Below, one piece after another: positions 34,944 through 45,105 of a stretch of 64,000 bases of DNA; the stretch's first letter is position 1, and each line of letters begins with the position of its first letter. The translations under genes were made by a program, and so were the position numbers. Source of the DNA: Betaproteobacteria bacterium (lineage in GTDB: Bacteria > Pseudomonadota > Gammaproteobacteria > Burkholderiales > Usitatibacteraceae); NCBI GenBank assembly GCA_016711875.1, contig JADJSD010000003.1:620001-684000 (forward strand). Reading direction: 5' to 3'. The notes beneath the pieces are model-generated. The model did not search any database. It saw only the letters and a list, made by a program, of their open reading frames with translations, and was not told the DNA's origin.

Positions 34944-34981
34944 TTGACATGGCGCCTGCCGACACTTTATTGTCCGGACCA
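34944..34981 (+). promoter_or_regulatory. Promoter and GntR operator of the second TctC gene
   Basis: A consensus TTGACA (34944-34949) is followed after 16 bp by TTTATT (34966-34971), and TTGTCCGGACCA occupies 34970-34981, overlapping the -10. Two bases further is a second, perfect palindrome GGTCCGCGGACC (34984-34995). The promoter reads toward tctC at 35052. Together with the divergent promoter at 34893 this makes a 90-bp control region with two operators. Confidence 0.65.
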
Positions 34982-35051
34982 AAGGTCCGCGGACCGGCGC
35001 TCCCGCGCGCCGGCGACGGCCCACCCGGCTCACTCGGAGGAGATCGCCCGC

Positions 35052-36020
35052 ATGAAACGCCTCATCGGCCTCGTGGCCGCCCTCGCCGCATTCGCCGCCG
35101 GCCCGGCCTTGGCCCAGCCCGCCTTCCCCAACCGTACCGTCACCATCGTCGTGCCGCTGTCGGCCGGCGGCGGCAGCGACATCCTGGCGCGAAAGCTCGC
35201 CAGGTCGCTCTCGGACCACTGGGGCCAGTCGGTCGTCGTCGAGAACGTTCCCGGCGGCAGCTCCATCATCGGCGCCCAGCGCGTCGCCAAGGCGAACCCG
35301 GACGGCTACACCCTCATGGTGACGACCAACGGCACGATCGTCGCCAACCGGTACCTGTTCAAGACGCTTCCCTACGACCCCGACAAGGACCTGGTGCCGG
35401 TGACCCAGCTCGCCGACATCGACATGATCCTGCTCGCCCACGGCTCGCTGCCGGCCAACAACCTCAAGGAACTGGTGGCGCTCGCGAAGAAGGAACCGGG
35501 GAAGGTGTCGTACGGCTCCTACGGCAACGGCTCGCAGCCGCACCTGCTGCTCGAGCTCTTCAACAATCGCGAGAACATCCAGCTGCTGCACGTGCCCTAC
35601 AAGGGGCTCGGGCCGGCCCTCACCTCGGTCATGGCCGGCGAGACGCAGCTCACGCTCACGGGGCGCGGCACGGGCGAGCCCGCCATCCGCTCCGGCAAGA
35701 CCAAGGTGCTCGCCTACATGTCCGACAAGCGCGATCCCTCGCTGCCGGACGTGCCGACCTCGGCCGAATCGGGCTATCCGTATTTCCGCGTGGCGACCTG
35801 GCACGGGCTCTTCGCCCCGAAGGGCACGCCGAAGGAACTCGTCGCGCGGATCCACCGCGACGTGGTCACGGTCATGGGCAAGCCGGAGTTCCGCGAAGAC
35901 ATGGCGAAGCGCGGCTACGCGACGCCGACGCTGTCCTCGGACGAATTCGCGGCACTCATCGCCGAGGAAGTGAAGAAAACGGGCGAAATGGTGAAGGCCG
36001 CGAACCTGCAACCCGAGTAG
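35052..36020 (+). CDS. TctC/Bug-type periplasmic solute-binding protein (second copy)
   Basis: A 322 aa binding protein of the Bug family with a signal peptide ending in GPALAQ. Motifs are ITIVVPLSAGGGSDILARKL (seen as VTIVVPLSAGGG), ENVPGGSSIIGAQRVAKANPDGYTL and HVPYKGLGPALTSVMAGE. It differs from the first copy in many positions, so the two may bind different ligands or different forms of one ligand. It stands alone behind its own operator-bearing promoter; the patatin gene 66 bp downstream could be co-transcribed. No TctAB genes are nearby. Confidence 0.92.
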   Translation: MKRLIGLVAALAAFAAGPALAQPAFPNRTVTIVVPLSAGGGSDILARKLARSLSDHWGQSVVVENVPGGSSIIGAQRVAKANPDGYTLMVTTNGTIVANRYLFKTLPYDPDKDLVPVTQLADIDMILLAHGSLPANNLKELVALAKKEPGKVSYGSYGNGSQPHLLLELFNNRENIQLLHVPYKGLGPALTSVMAGETQLTLTGRGTGEPAIRSGKTKVLAYMSDKRDPSLPDVPTSAESGYPYFRVATWHGLFAPKGTPKELVARIHRDVVTVMGKPEFREDMAKRGYATPTLSSDEFAALIAEEVKKTGEMVKAANLQPE

Positions 36021-36086
36021 GCCCGCTTCCGGCGGCGCCCGAACGGGCGGTGGCGGGCGTTCCCGCGGCAGGGCAAACTGCGCCGC

Positions 36087-37508
36087 ATGCGCCCTGCCCC
36101 ACCCACCCGCCGCATCCTCCTGCCGATCCTCGCCGCGGCCGCACTTGCCGGTTGCGCGGTCCTGCCGGAAAACACACCCCGCAACCGGCCCGAGATCCCC
36201 CTCGCCGCGCGCTTGCCGGACCGACCACGCCCGCCCCGGGACGTGGTCGGCGTGAACGCGATCGCCCTGTCCTTCTCCGGCGGCGGCCTGCGCGCCTCGG
36301 CCTTCGCCCACGGCGCCCTCGCGGGCCTCGCCGGGATGCCGGGAGAAGGGAACGCCTACCTGCTCGAAGACCTGTCCTTCATCACGAGTGTCTCGGGCGG
36401 TTCGATCACGGCAGCGTGGTTCGGGCTGCACGGCCGCGAAGGGCTCGCCACCTTCCGCGAGGCGGCCCTGCTGCGCGACGGCGAGGCCGACCTGCGCTTC
36501 AGCCTGCTCAACCCGCTGAACCTCGCGCGGCTCGCGGGCGGCGGGCTCAACGACCGCGGCAACTTCCACCGCTGGCTCGAGGAGGACGTCTTCAAGGGCG
36601 CCACCTATGCCGACCTGTTCCGCCGGGGCAGGCCCGACATCTGGATCAATGCCACCAACGCCTATCACCGCCTCGCCTTCCCCTTCCACCAGCGCGCCTT
36701 CGAGGCGATCTGCAGCGATCTCGCGAGCCTGCCCGTCTCCGAGGCCGTGGCCGCGTCGATGGCCGTGCCGATGTTCATCACGCCGGTGGTGCTGCAGAAG
36801 TTTCCCGAGCATTGCACGACGCCCCTCCCCGCCTGGATGAACGATCCGACGGCCGCGGAGGGCAAGCCCCTGCTCATGGCCGCCCTGGGCCGCGCCGTGC
36901 GCGATTTCCGCGATCCCTCGACGGGCCGGTATCTCAAGCTGATCGACGGCGGCATCACGGACAACTTCGGGCTCGTGAGCATCCTGCAGAGCCGGCTCAT
37001 CATGGGCACGCCCCACGACCCCATGACCGCGCGCGACGCGCAGGTCGTGCGCAACCTGCTCTTCGTCGTGGTGGACGCGGGCCAGGGGCCGAGCGGCACG
37101 TGGACGCGCGAGATCGCGGGGCCCGGCGGCATCGACGTCGCCACGGCGGCCATCGACGCGGCCATCGAGGCCAACGTGCGGATGAGCTTCGACTCCTTCG
37201 TGACGATGACGAAAGCGTGGCGCGACGAGATCATCCGCTACCGGTGCGCGCTGCCCGCGGACACGGTCACCTCCCTGAAGCGCGAGCGCGCCAACTGGCG
37301 CTGCGACGACGTGACTTTCGAGGTGGCGCGGATCGCTTTCGACGACCTGGCGCCGGAGCGGGCGCGGCGGCTGCACGCGATCCCGACGCGGCTGAAGCTG
37401 CCCGCGGAGGACATCGACGAACTCATCGCCGCAGGACGGGATGCGCTGCTCGCGAACCCGACGGTGACGGGTTACCAGTGGCGCGTGGTGAATGCGGCGA
37501 CGCGGTAG
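36087..37508 (+). CDS. Patatin-like phospholipase lipoprotein
   Basis: A 473 aa lipoprotein (signal ending LAGC, Cys23) with a patatin lipase domain. The oxyanion-hole segment is SFSGGGLRASAFAHGAL (residues 62-78), the nucleophile is Ser103 in ITSVSGGSITAAWFG, and the catalytic Asp287 is in LIDGGITDNFG. It likely hydrolyses acyl esters of lipids at the outer membrane or in the periplasm. The first residue of the GxSxG motif is Ser, as in many bacterial patatins. It lies after tctC by 66 bp; a functional connection is not evident. Confidence 0.88.
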   Translation: MRPAPPTRRILLPILAAAALAGCAVLPENTPRNRPEIPLAARLPDRPRPPRDVVGVNAIALSFSGGGLRASAFAHGALAGLAGMPGEGNAYLLEDLSFITSVSGGSITAAWFGLHGREGLATFREAALLRDGEADLRFSLLNPLNLARLAGGGLNDRGNFHRWLEEDVFKGATYADLFRRGRPDIWINATNAYHRLAFPFHQRAFEAICSDLASLPVSEAVAASMAVPMFITPVVLQKFPEHCTTPLPAWMNDPTAAEGKPLLMAALGRAVRDFRDPSTGRYLKLIDGGITDNFGLVSILQSRLIMGTPHDPMTARDAQVVRNLLFVVVDAGQGPSGTWTREIAGPGGIDVATAAIDAAIEANVRMSFDSFVTMTKAWRDEIIRYRCALPADTVTSLKRERANWRCDDVTFEVARIAFDDLAPERARRLHAIPTRLKLPAEDIDELIAAGRDALLANPTVTGYQWRVVNAATR

Positions 37509-37533
37509 TGGCTTTGGGGCTGGCTTGGGTGAG

Positions 37534-37743
37534 AGGCTTTGGAACCGCAGATGAACGCAGATGAACGCAGATGAATTTCAGGTACGTTTGCGGCGCCGTG
37601 ACTGATTGCAGCGGGCTGGGGTGATACCGGCAAGCGGCACTGTCGCGCGTCTCGGAGCATTCCTGCCTGGTACCAGACACCAGGTCGTCGAGAAACCACA
37701 AGCCATCTGCGTTCATCTGCGTTCATCTGCGGTTCCAAAGCCT
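37534..37743. repeat. Long inverted repeat built of CGCAGATGA units (element 2)
   Basis: Arms 37534-37573 and 37704-37743 are perfect 40-bp reverse complements separated by 130 bp. Each arm contains three units with core CGCAGATG. It fills the gap between the convergent patatin and gcvP genes. The segment outside the right arm (37735-37765) matches the corresponding flank of element 1 in roughly four of five positions, up to and including the TAG stop of the neighbouring gene. No reading frame is present in the centre. Confidence 0.92.
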
Positions 37744-37762
37744 TTCTGCCAACCGCCAGCCG

Positions 37763-40642
<2,880 letters not shown>

Positions 40643-40650
40643 GGCGGTTC

Positions 40651-41031
40651 CTATTCGGCGGAGGCCTTCTCGTAGGCGGCGCTGTCCAGCAGCTTTTCGA
40701 GGTCGGCGGGGTCGGCCGGCTTCAGGCGATACATCCAGGCGCCGTAGGCGTCGGCGTTGATGCGCTCGGGGCTCGCGCCCAGGTCGTCGTTCGTCGCGAC
40801 CACCTCGCCCGCGATCGGCGCGTAGATGTCCGAGGCGGCCTTCACCGACTCGACCACGCCCACGCTCTCGCCCGCCGCGAGCTGGCGCCCGACCTTCGGC
40901 GGCTCGACGAAGACGATGTCGCCCAGCTGCGCCTGGGCGTGGTCGGTGATGCCCACACTCACGGTGCCGTCGGCCTCCAGGCGGGCCCACTCGTGGGAGG
41001 CGGTGTACTTGAGTTCGGGGGGAAGGATCAT
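40651..41031 (-). CDS. gcvH: Glycine cleavage system H protein
   Basis: The lipoyl carrier of the glycine cleavage system, 126 aa. The lipoylated lysine is Lys64 in ESVKAASDIYAPIAGEV, and the N-terminal LKYTASHEWARLEADG is the family signature. It shuttles the aminomethyl group between GcvP, GcvT and the lipoamide dehydrogenase, which is not in this window. It lies between gcvT (15 bp upstream) and gcvP. Confidence 0.97.
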   Translation of the reverse strand: MILPPELKYTASHEWARLEADGTVSVGITDHAQAQLGDIVFVEPPKVGRQLAAGESVGVVESVKAASDIYAPIAGEVVATNDDLGASPERINADAYGAWMYRLKPADPADLEKLLDSAAYEKASAE

Positions 41032-41046
41032 CGGGGGTCTCCGGGG

Positions 41047-42132
41047 TCAGATGAGGGGCTTGCCGTGGCGCACGAAGGGCGGTTTCACCACCCTCGCCGC
41101 GAGTTCCTTGTCGCGCACCTGCACGCGCACCTTCTCGCCCGGGGCGGTGCCCACGGGCAGGCGGGCGAGCGCGATGGATACGCCGAGCGTGGGGGAAAAC
41201 GTGCCGCTCGTGATCTCGCCCTCGCCGCGCTCGGCGACGACGATCTGGTGCGCGCGCAGCACGCCGCCCTTGTCCTCGAGGACGAGCCCGAGGAAATCGC
41301 AGGCGCGCGGGCGCGCCTCGAGCGCCTTGCGGCCGAAGAAGCCACGGGCGCTCGTGAGGTCGACCGTCCAGGCGAGGCCCGCGTCGAACGGCGAGGCGCC
41401 GGTATCCATGTCCTGCCCATAGAGGTTCATGCCGGCCTCCAGGCGCAGGGTGTCCCTCGCGCCCAGGCCGCAGGGTCGTGCCCCCGCGGCGACCACACCG
41501 TTCCAGAGCGTGGCGACCTCTTCCGCCGGGCAGCTCACCTCGAAACCGTCCTCGCCGGTATAGCCGGTGCGTGCGACCACGATGTCGTCGCCCACGCGGG
41601 CGGCCTGGAAGGGCACGAGCGCTTCGGTGGCTGAACGGGTTTCCGGGAAGGCGCTCCAGAAGGCCTCGCGGGCCTGCGGCCCCTGCACCGCGATCATGGC
41701 GAGGTCGTCCCGCGAGCGCAGCGCGACGCCGTGGCCGGCCAGGGCGTTCAGGCGATGCAGCCAGTCGATGTCGCCGTCCGCGGTGCCCGCATTGACCACC
41801 AGCCGGAACCAGTCGTCGCGGAAGAAGTACGCGATGAGGTCGTCGATGACGCCCGCCGATTCGTCGAGCAGGCACGAGTAGAGCGCCTTGCCCGGGACCT
41901 GGAGCTTCGCCACGTCGTTGGCGAGCGCGAACCGCAGGAAATCCCGGACGCCCTTGCCTTCGAGATCCACCGATCGCATGTGGGAGACATCGAAGACGCC
42001 CGCGGACCGGCGCACCGCGTGGTGCTCCTCGATCTGCGAGCCGTAGTTCACCGGCATGTCCCATCCGCCGAAGTCGACCATGCGGGCGCCGGCGGCGCGG
42101 TGGATGGCATTGAGCGGCGTGGTCTTCAGCAT
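41047..42132 (-). CDS. gcvT: Glycine cleavage T protein (aminomethyltransferase)
   Basis: Tetrahydrofolate-dependent aminomethyltransferase that releases ammonia and forms 5,10-methylene-THF, 361 aa. Motifs include HRAAGARMVDFGGWDMPVNYGSQIEEHHAVR at the N-terminus, YTGEDGFEVSCP in the middle and LEAGMNLYGQDMD, with the catalytic-region Asp in DFGGWDMP. It is the first gene of the operon and stands 16 bp after a terminator hairpin that belongs to the glycine riboswitch. Confidence 0.97.
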   Translation of the reverse strand: MLKTTPLNAIHRAAGARMVDFGGWDMPVNYGSQIEEHHAVRRSAGVFDVSHMRSVDLEGKGVRDFLRFALANDVAKLQVPGKALYSCLLDESAGVIDDLIAYFFRDDWFRLVVNAGTADGDIDWLHRLNALAGHGVALRSRDDLAMIAVQGPQAREAFWSAFPETRSATEALVPFQAARVGDDIVVARTGYTGEDGFEVSCPAEEVATLWNGVVAAGARPCGLGARDTLRLEAGMNLYGQDMDTGASPFDAGLAWTVDLTSARGFFGRKALEARPRACDFLGLVLEDKGGVLRAHQIVVAERGEGEITSGTFSPTLGVSIALARLPVGTAPGEKVRVQVRDKELAARVVKPPFVRHGKPLI

Positions 42133-42147
42133 GAGGCCCCCGAAACG

Positions 42148-42188
42148 AAAAAAGGGGTCAGGAAAGCCATGCGGCTTGCCTGACCCCT
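42148..42188 (-). terminator. Riboswitch terminator before gcvT
   Basis: On the minus strand AGGGGTCAGG (42188-42179) pairs with CCTGACCCCT (42162-42153), followed by TTTTTTCGTTTCG. The hairpin directly follows the second glycine aptamer and ends 16 nt before the gcvT start. In the ligand-bound state the aptamer would be expected to prevent its formation. Confidence 0.85.
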
Positions 42189-42384
42189 CTGTCCTTGGTA
42201 CCTGAGAGATTACGGCCCGGGCACCTGCCCCGGCCGCCAGCCCCTTCGGTGGACGGCTTCCCGCGCCGTCGCTCTCCAGAGTCCGGGTTTGACCCCGTTT
42301 CCGGCCGGTCCCTGCTGCCTGAGAGTTTGCGGGCGCTACCCCTTCGGCGGCCGCCTCGATGCGCTTGGCGGCTCTCTCCCGGTC
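42189..42384 (-). ncRNA. Tandem glycine riboswitch
   Basis: Two glycine aptamers in series on the minus strand. Aptamer one begins GGGAGAGAGCC and contains CCGAAGGGG and AAACTCTCAGGCA; aptamer two begins CTGGAGAGCGAC and contains CACCGAAGGGGC and AATCTCTCAGGTACC with AGGACAG. These repeated elements are diagnostic. Such tandem riboswitches raise gcv expression when glycine is abundant, so excess glycine is broken down. The expression platform is the terminator that follows. Confidence 0.95.
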
Positions 42385-42444
42385 GGATGGCGGCGAGACT
42401 ACGCGGCGCCCCCCGGAAAGTCAACGCGCGGCCCCGGTTCCCCC

Positions 42445-42486
42445 GCCCATTTGACGCAGCGCAAATGGGCCCTTGATGCAGCGCAA
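42445..42486. promoter_or_regulatory. Palindrome and direct repeat between gcvT and malic enzyme
   Basis: GCCCATTTG (42445-42453) and CAAATGGGC (42462-42470) form a perfect 9-bp inverted repeat with an 8-bp spacer. Overlapping it, TTGACGCAGCGCAA (42451-42464) recurs as TTGATGCAGCGCAA at 42473-42486, 22 bp away or two helical turns. The repeated unit has TTGA and CAA ends like CRP/FNR-type sites, though only one half fits well. It lies in the divergent region 144-185 bp before the malic enzyme start and about 60 bp upstream of the riboswitch. Confidence 0.45.
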
Positions 42487-42629
42487 CCGCCGCCGGGCGA
42501 CGCCCCCTAGGATTTCGGAATCCCCGCAGGCCGGTGGGACGCTCCCTTCCGGCACGAAAGCAGGCGCTCGAGGGACGCGTGGTCACGCGCCCCAGCGACC
42601 TCGGCGGGAAGTCTCGGAGGAAGTACCCC

Positions 42630-44276
42630 ATGAATGCTCCCGCCACCGCGGCCGGCACGATCCCGACCGGCCTCGCCCTGCTGCAGGACCCCGTCTTCAA
42701 CAAAGGCACCGCGTTCACCGAACGCGAGCGCGACGCCCTCGGGCTCCACGGCCTGCTGCCGCCGCGGGTGCACACGCAGGCCGAGCAGGTCGGACGGGTG
42801 CTCAACAACCTGCGCCGCCTGCCGACGGACCTCGACAAGTACATCTTCCTCACGGCACTGCACGACCGCAACGAGACGCTCTTCTTCCGGCTCGTGATGG
42901 AGAACGCCGAAGAGATCATGCCCCTCATCTACACGCCGACGGTGGGCCTGGGCTGCCAGCTGTACGGCCGCATCTACCGCCGCGCGCGCGGCCTGTTCAT
43001 CACCGCGAAGGACGCGGGCCGGGTGAAGCAGGTGCTGCGCAACTGGAACCAGAAGGCCGGGCTCATCGTCGTCACGGATGGCGAGCGCATTCTCGGCCTG
43101 GGCGACCTCGGCGCGCAGGGCATGGGCATCCCGGTCGGCAAGCTCTCCCTCTACACGGCCTGCGCCGGCATGCACCCGAGCCTGTGCCTGCCGATCACGC
43201 TCGACGTGGGCACGCAGAACCAGGAACTGCTGGACGATCCTCTCTACATCGGGCTAGCGCAGAACCGCGTCCGCGGCGAGGCGTACGACGCGCTCGTCGA
43301 GGAGTTCGTGACGGCGGCCAACGAGGTCTTCCCCGGCGTGCTCATCCAGTTCGAGGACTTCGCCAACGCGAACGCCTTCCGCCTGCTGCACAAGTACCAG
43401 GATCGCATCTGCACGTTCAACGACGACATCCAGGGCACGGCCTCGGTCGCGCTCGCGGGCCTCATGTCCGCCGTGCGCATCACGGGAAAGAGCCTCGCCG
43501 ACACGCGCGTGCTCTTCCAGGGCGCGGGCGAGGCGGCCGTCGGCATCGCGGATCTCATCACGGCCTCGCTCGTCGCCAAGGGCATGCCCGAAGCCGAGGC
43601 GAAGAAGCGCTGCTGGCTCGTGGATTCCAAGGGGCTCGTGGTCGCCTCGCGCACGGATCTCACGGAACACAAGCGCCACTACGCGCACGAGCACGCGGCC
43701 ATCGGCGACCTGGCCTCCGCGGTCAATGCGCTCAAGCCCCAGGCGATCATCGGCGTGGCGGCGGTCGGCAAGGCCTTCTCGAAGCCCATCGTCGAGGCGA
43801 TGAGCGCCATCAACGAGCGCCCCATCGTGTTCGCCCTCTCGAACCCGACCTCGAAGTCCGAATGCACCGCGCAGGAAGCCTACGAGTGGAGCGGCGGGCG
43901 CGCCATCTTCGCCTGCGGGAGCCCCTTCGCGCCGGTCACTCTCAACGGCAAGACGTTCGTGCCGCGCCAGGGCAACAACTCCTACATCTTCCCGGGCGTG
44001 GGCCTGGGCGCCGTCGCGGTCAAGACGCGGCGCGTGACCAACGAGATGTTCCTCGCGGCGGCCGAGACGCTGGCCGGCATGGTTTCGGAGGCCGATCTCG
44101 CCCAGGGCAGCATCTACCCGTCACTTTCGCAGATGCGCGCCGTCTCGGCGACCATCGCCACCGCGGTGGCGACGGTGGCGTTCGACCGCGGGCTTGCCGG
44201 CGTGCCGAGGCCGGCCGATATCGGCGAGTACGTGCGCAGCCAGATGTACGAGCCGAGCTACCCGACGTACGCCTAG
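42630..44276 (+). CDS. maeA: NAD-dependent malic enzyme
   Basis: Oxidatively decarboxylates malate to pyruvate, using NAD by similarity to the SfcA/MaeA branch. It is 548 aa, typical of the large, non-PTA-fused type. Motifs are IYTPTVGLGCQLYGRIYRR, VVTDGERILGLGDLGAQGMGI, the divalent-metal EDFANANAFRLLHKY and CTFNDDIQGTASVALAGL. I chose ATG 42630, nine nt after GGAGG; a longer in-frame start at 42534 adds a basic stretch not found in the family. The upstream region holds a palindrome and direct repeat that could bind a regulator. Confidence 0.94.
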   Translation: MNAPATAAGTIPTGLALLQDPVFNKGTAFTERERDALGLHGLLPPRVHTQAEQVGRVLNNLRRLPTDLDKYIFLTALHDRNETLFFRLVMENAEEIMPLIYTPTVGLGCQLYGRIYRRARGLFITAKDAGRVKQVLRNWNQKAGLIVVTDGERILGLGDLGAQGMGIPVGKLSLYTACAGMHPSLCLPITLDVGTQNQELLDDPLYIGLAQNRVRGEAYDALVEEFVTAANEVFPGVLIQFEDFANANAFRLLHKYQDRICTFNDDIQGTASVALAGLMSAVRITGKSLADTRVLFQGAGEAAVGIADLITASLVAKGMPEAEAKKRCWLVDSKGLVVASRTDLTEHKRHYAHEHAAIGDLASAVNALKPQAIIGVAAVGKAFSKPIVEAMSAINERPIVFALSNPTSKSECTAQEAYEWSGGRAIFACGSPFAPVTLNGKTFVPRQGNNSYIFPGVGLGAVAVKTRRVTNEMFLAAAETLAGMVSEADLAQGSIYPSLSQMRAVSATIATAVATVAFDRGLAGVPRPADIGEYVRSQMYEPSYPTYA

Positions 44277-44305
44277 GCCCGCGCCCGTCCCCTGCAGGAA
44301 GCCGG

Positions 44306-44333
44306 TGCCGGCGGGGCCTTGGCCCCGCCGGCA
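44306..44333. terminator. Perfect 13-bp hairpin between convergent genes
   Basis: TGCCGGCGGGGCC (44306-44318) pairs perfectly with GGCCCCGCCGGCA (44321-44333). It lies 30 bp after the malic enzyme stop and 44 bp before the convergent DUF3011 gene end. Neither side has a strong T-run, so it is either a weak bidirectional terminator or an RNA-protecting hairpin. Confidence 0.55.
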
Positions 44334-44376
44334 TCATTGACCCCGGCGCATCGCGGCCACCGGGCGGCGGCTCGCC

Positions 44377-45057
44377 CTAGTTGATCCGGCGATAGCGGAC
44401 TTCGTTGGACCGCTCGCCCCGCTGGGCGGTCACGAAGCCGTCGCGCGTCTGGTCGATCGAGAAGACCGCGCCGCCCACATGCAGCTGCTCGTCATTGATG
44501 TACCCCCGCATCGTCCGCCCCTGGGTATTGGCAGTGACACGGCCATCGCGCTCGATCGTGAGGGTGATGTCGGCGCCATAGTTCGGGTTGAACCCGCTGA
44601 AGGATCCGACCATCCAGCCGGGAACATACGAATTGTGGCGCGGGCCCTGGTAGTTCTCGTCGCGGTACTTGTAGTCGTCCACGTGGTCCTTGTTGTTCGC
44701 CAGCGCGCCGAGAATCGCCACCCCGGCCAGGAGGCCGACGACAGCCGCCGCCTTCTTCTTGTCGTCGCTCGAATCCGAGCCGCCATCCTGGGTTTCCACC
44801 CGGAAATCGGCCTCGCACCCGTGGTCCACCCAGATCTCGCGCCGCGTGAAGTCCCAGCTGCGGCCCTGGTCGCATTTCGCGCCGGAAATCCTGCGCTCGA
44901 CCGTCACGTACCCGGGCGAGGACAGGCGGCAGGTCCGGTAACGGCCGCCGTCGCTGCCGCAGCGCGTGGTGTAGTCCGCGAAGACGCTGGAAGCCAGCGA
45001 CAGCGTGAATGTGGCGATGAGTCCTTGCGAAACGGCGCGGTGCAGGTTGCGTTTCAT
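44377..45057 (-). CDS. DUF3011 domain secreted protein
   Basis: A 226 aa protein with an N-terminal signal peptide (to SSVFA). A cysteine-rich DUF3011 domain follows: TTRCGSDGGRYRTCRLSSPGYV, GAKCDQGRSWDFTRREIWVDHGCEADFRV, with four cysteines in the positions usual for the family. A hydrophobic segment (AAAVVGLLAGVAILGAL) sits after an Asp/Ser-rich linker, and the C-terminal half is beta-rich (GADITLTIERDGRVTAN). It is probably anchored in the envelope. Function is unknown. It follows the M13 peptidase gene by 48 bp on the same strand. Confidence 0.78.
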   Translation of the reverse strand: MKRNLHRAVSQGLIATFTLSLASSVFADYTTRCGSDGGRYRTCRLSSPGYVTVERRISGAKCDQGRSWDFTRREIWVDHGCEADFRVETQDGGSDSSDDKKKAAAVVGLLAGVAILGALANNKDHVDDYKYRDENYQGPRHNSYVPGWMVGSFSGFNPNYGADITLTIERDGRVTANTQGRTMRGYINDEQLHVGGAVFSIDQTRDGFVTAQRGERSNEVRYRRIN

Positions 45058-45105
45058 GTTATTTCTCCTGGTCGTGGATGTTGAAGCGGCCTGCGCGGGT
45101 TCCGG

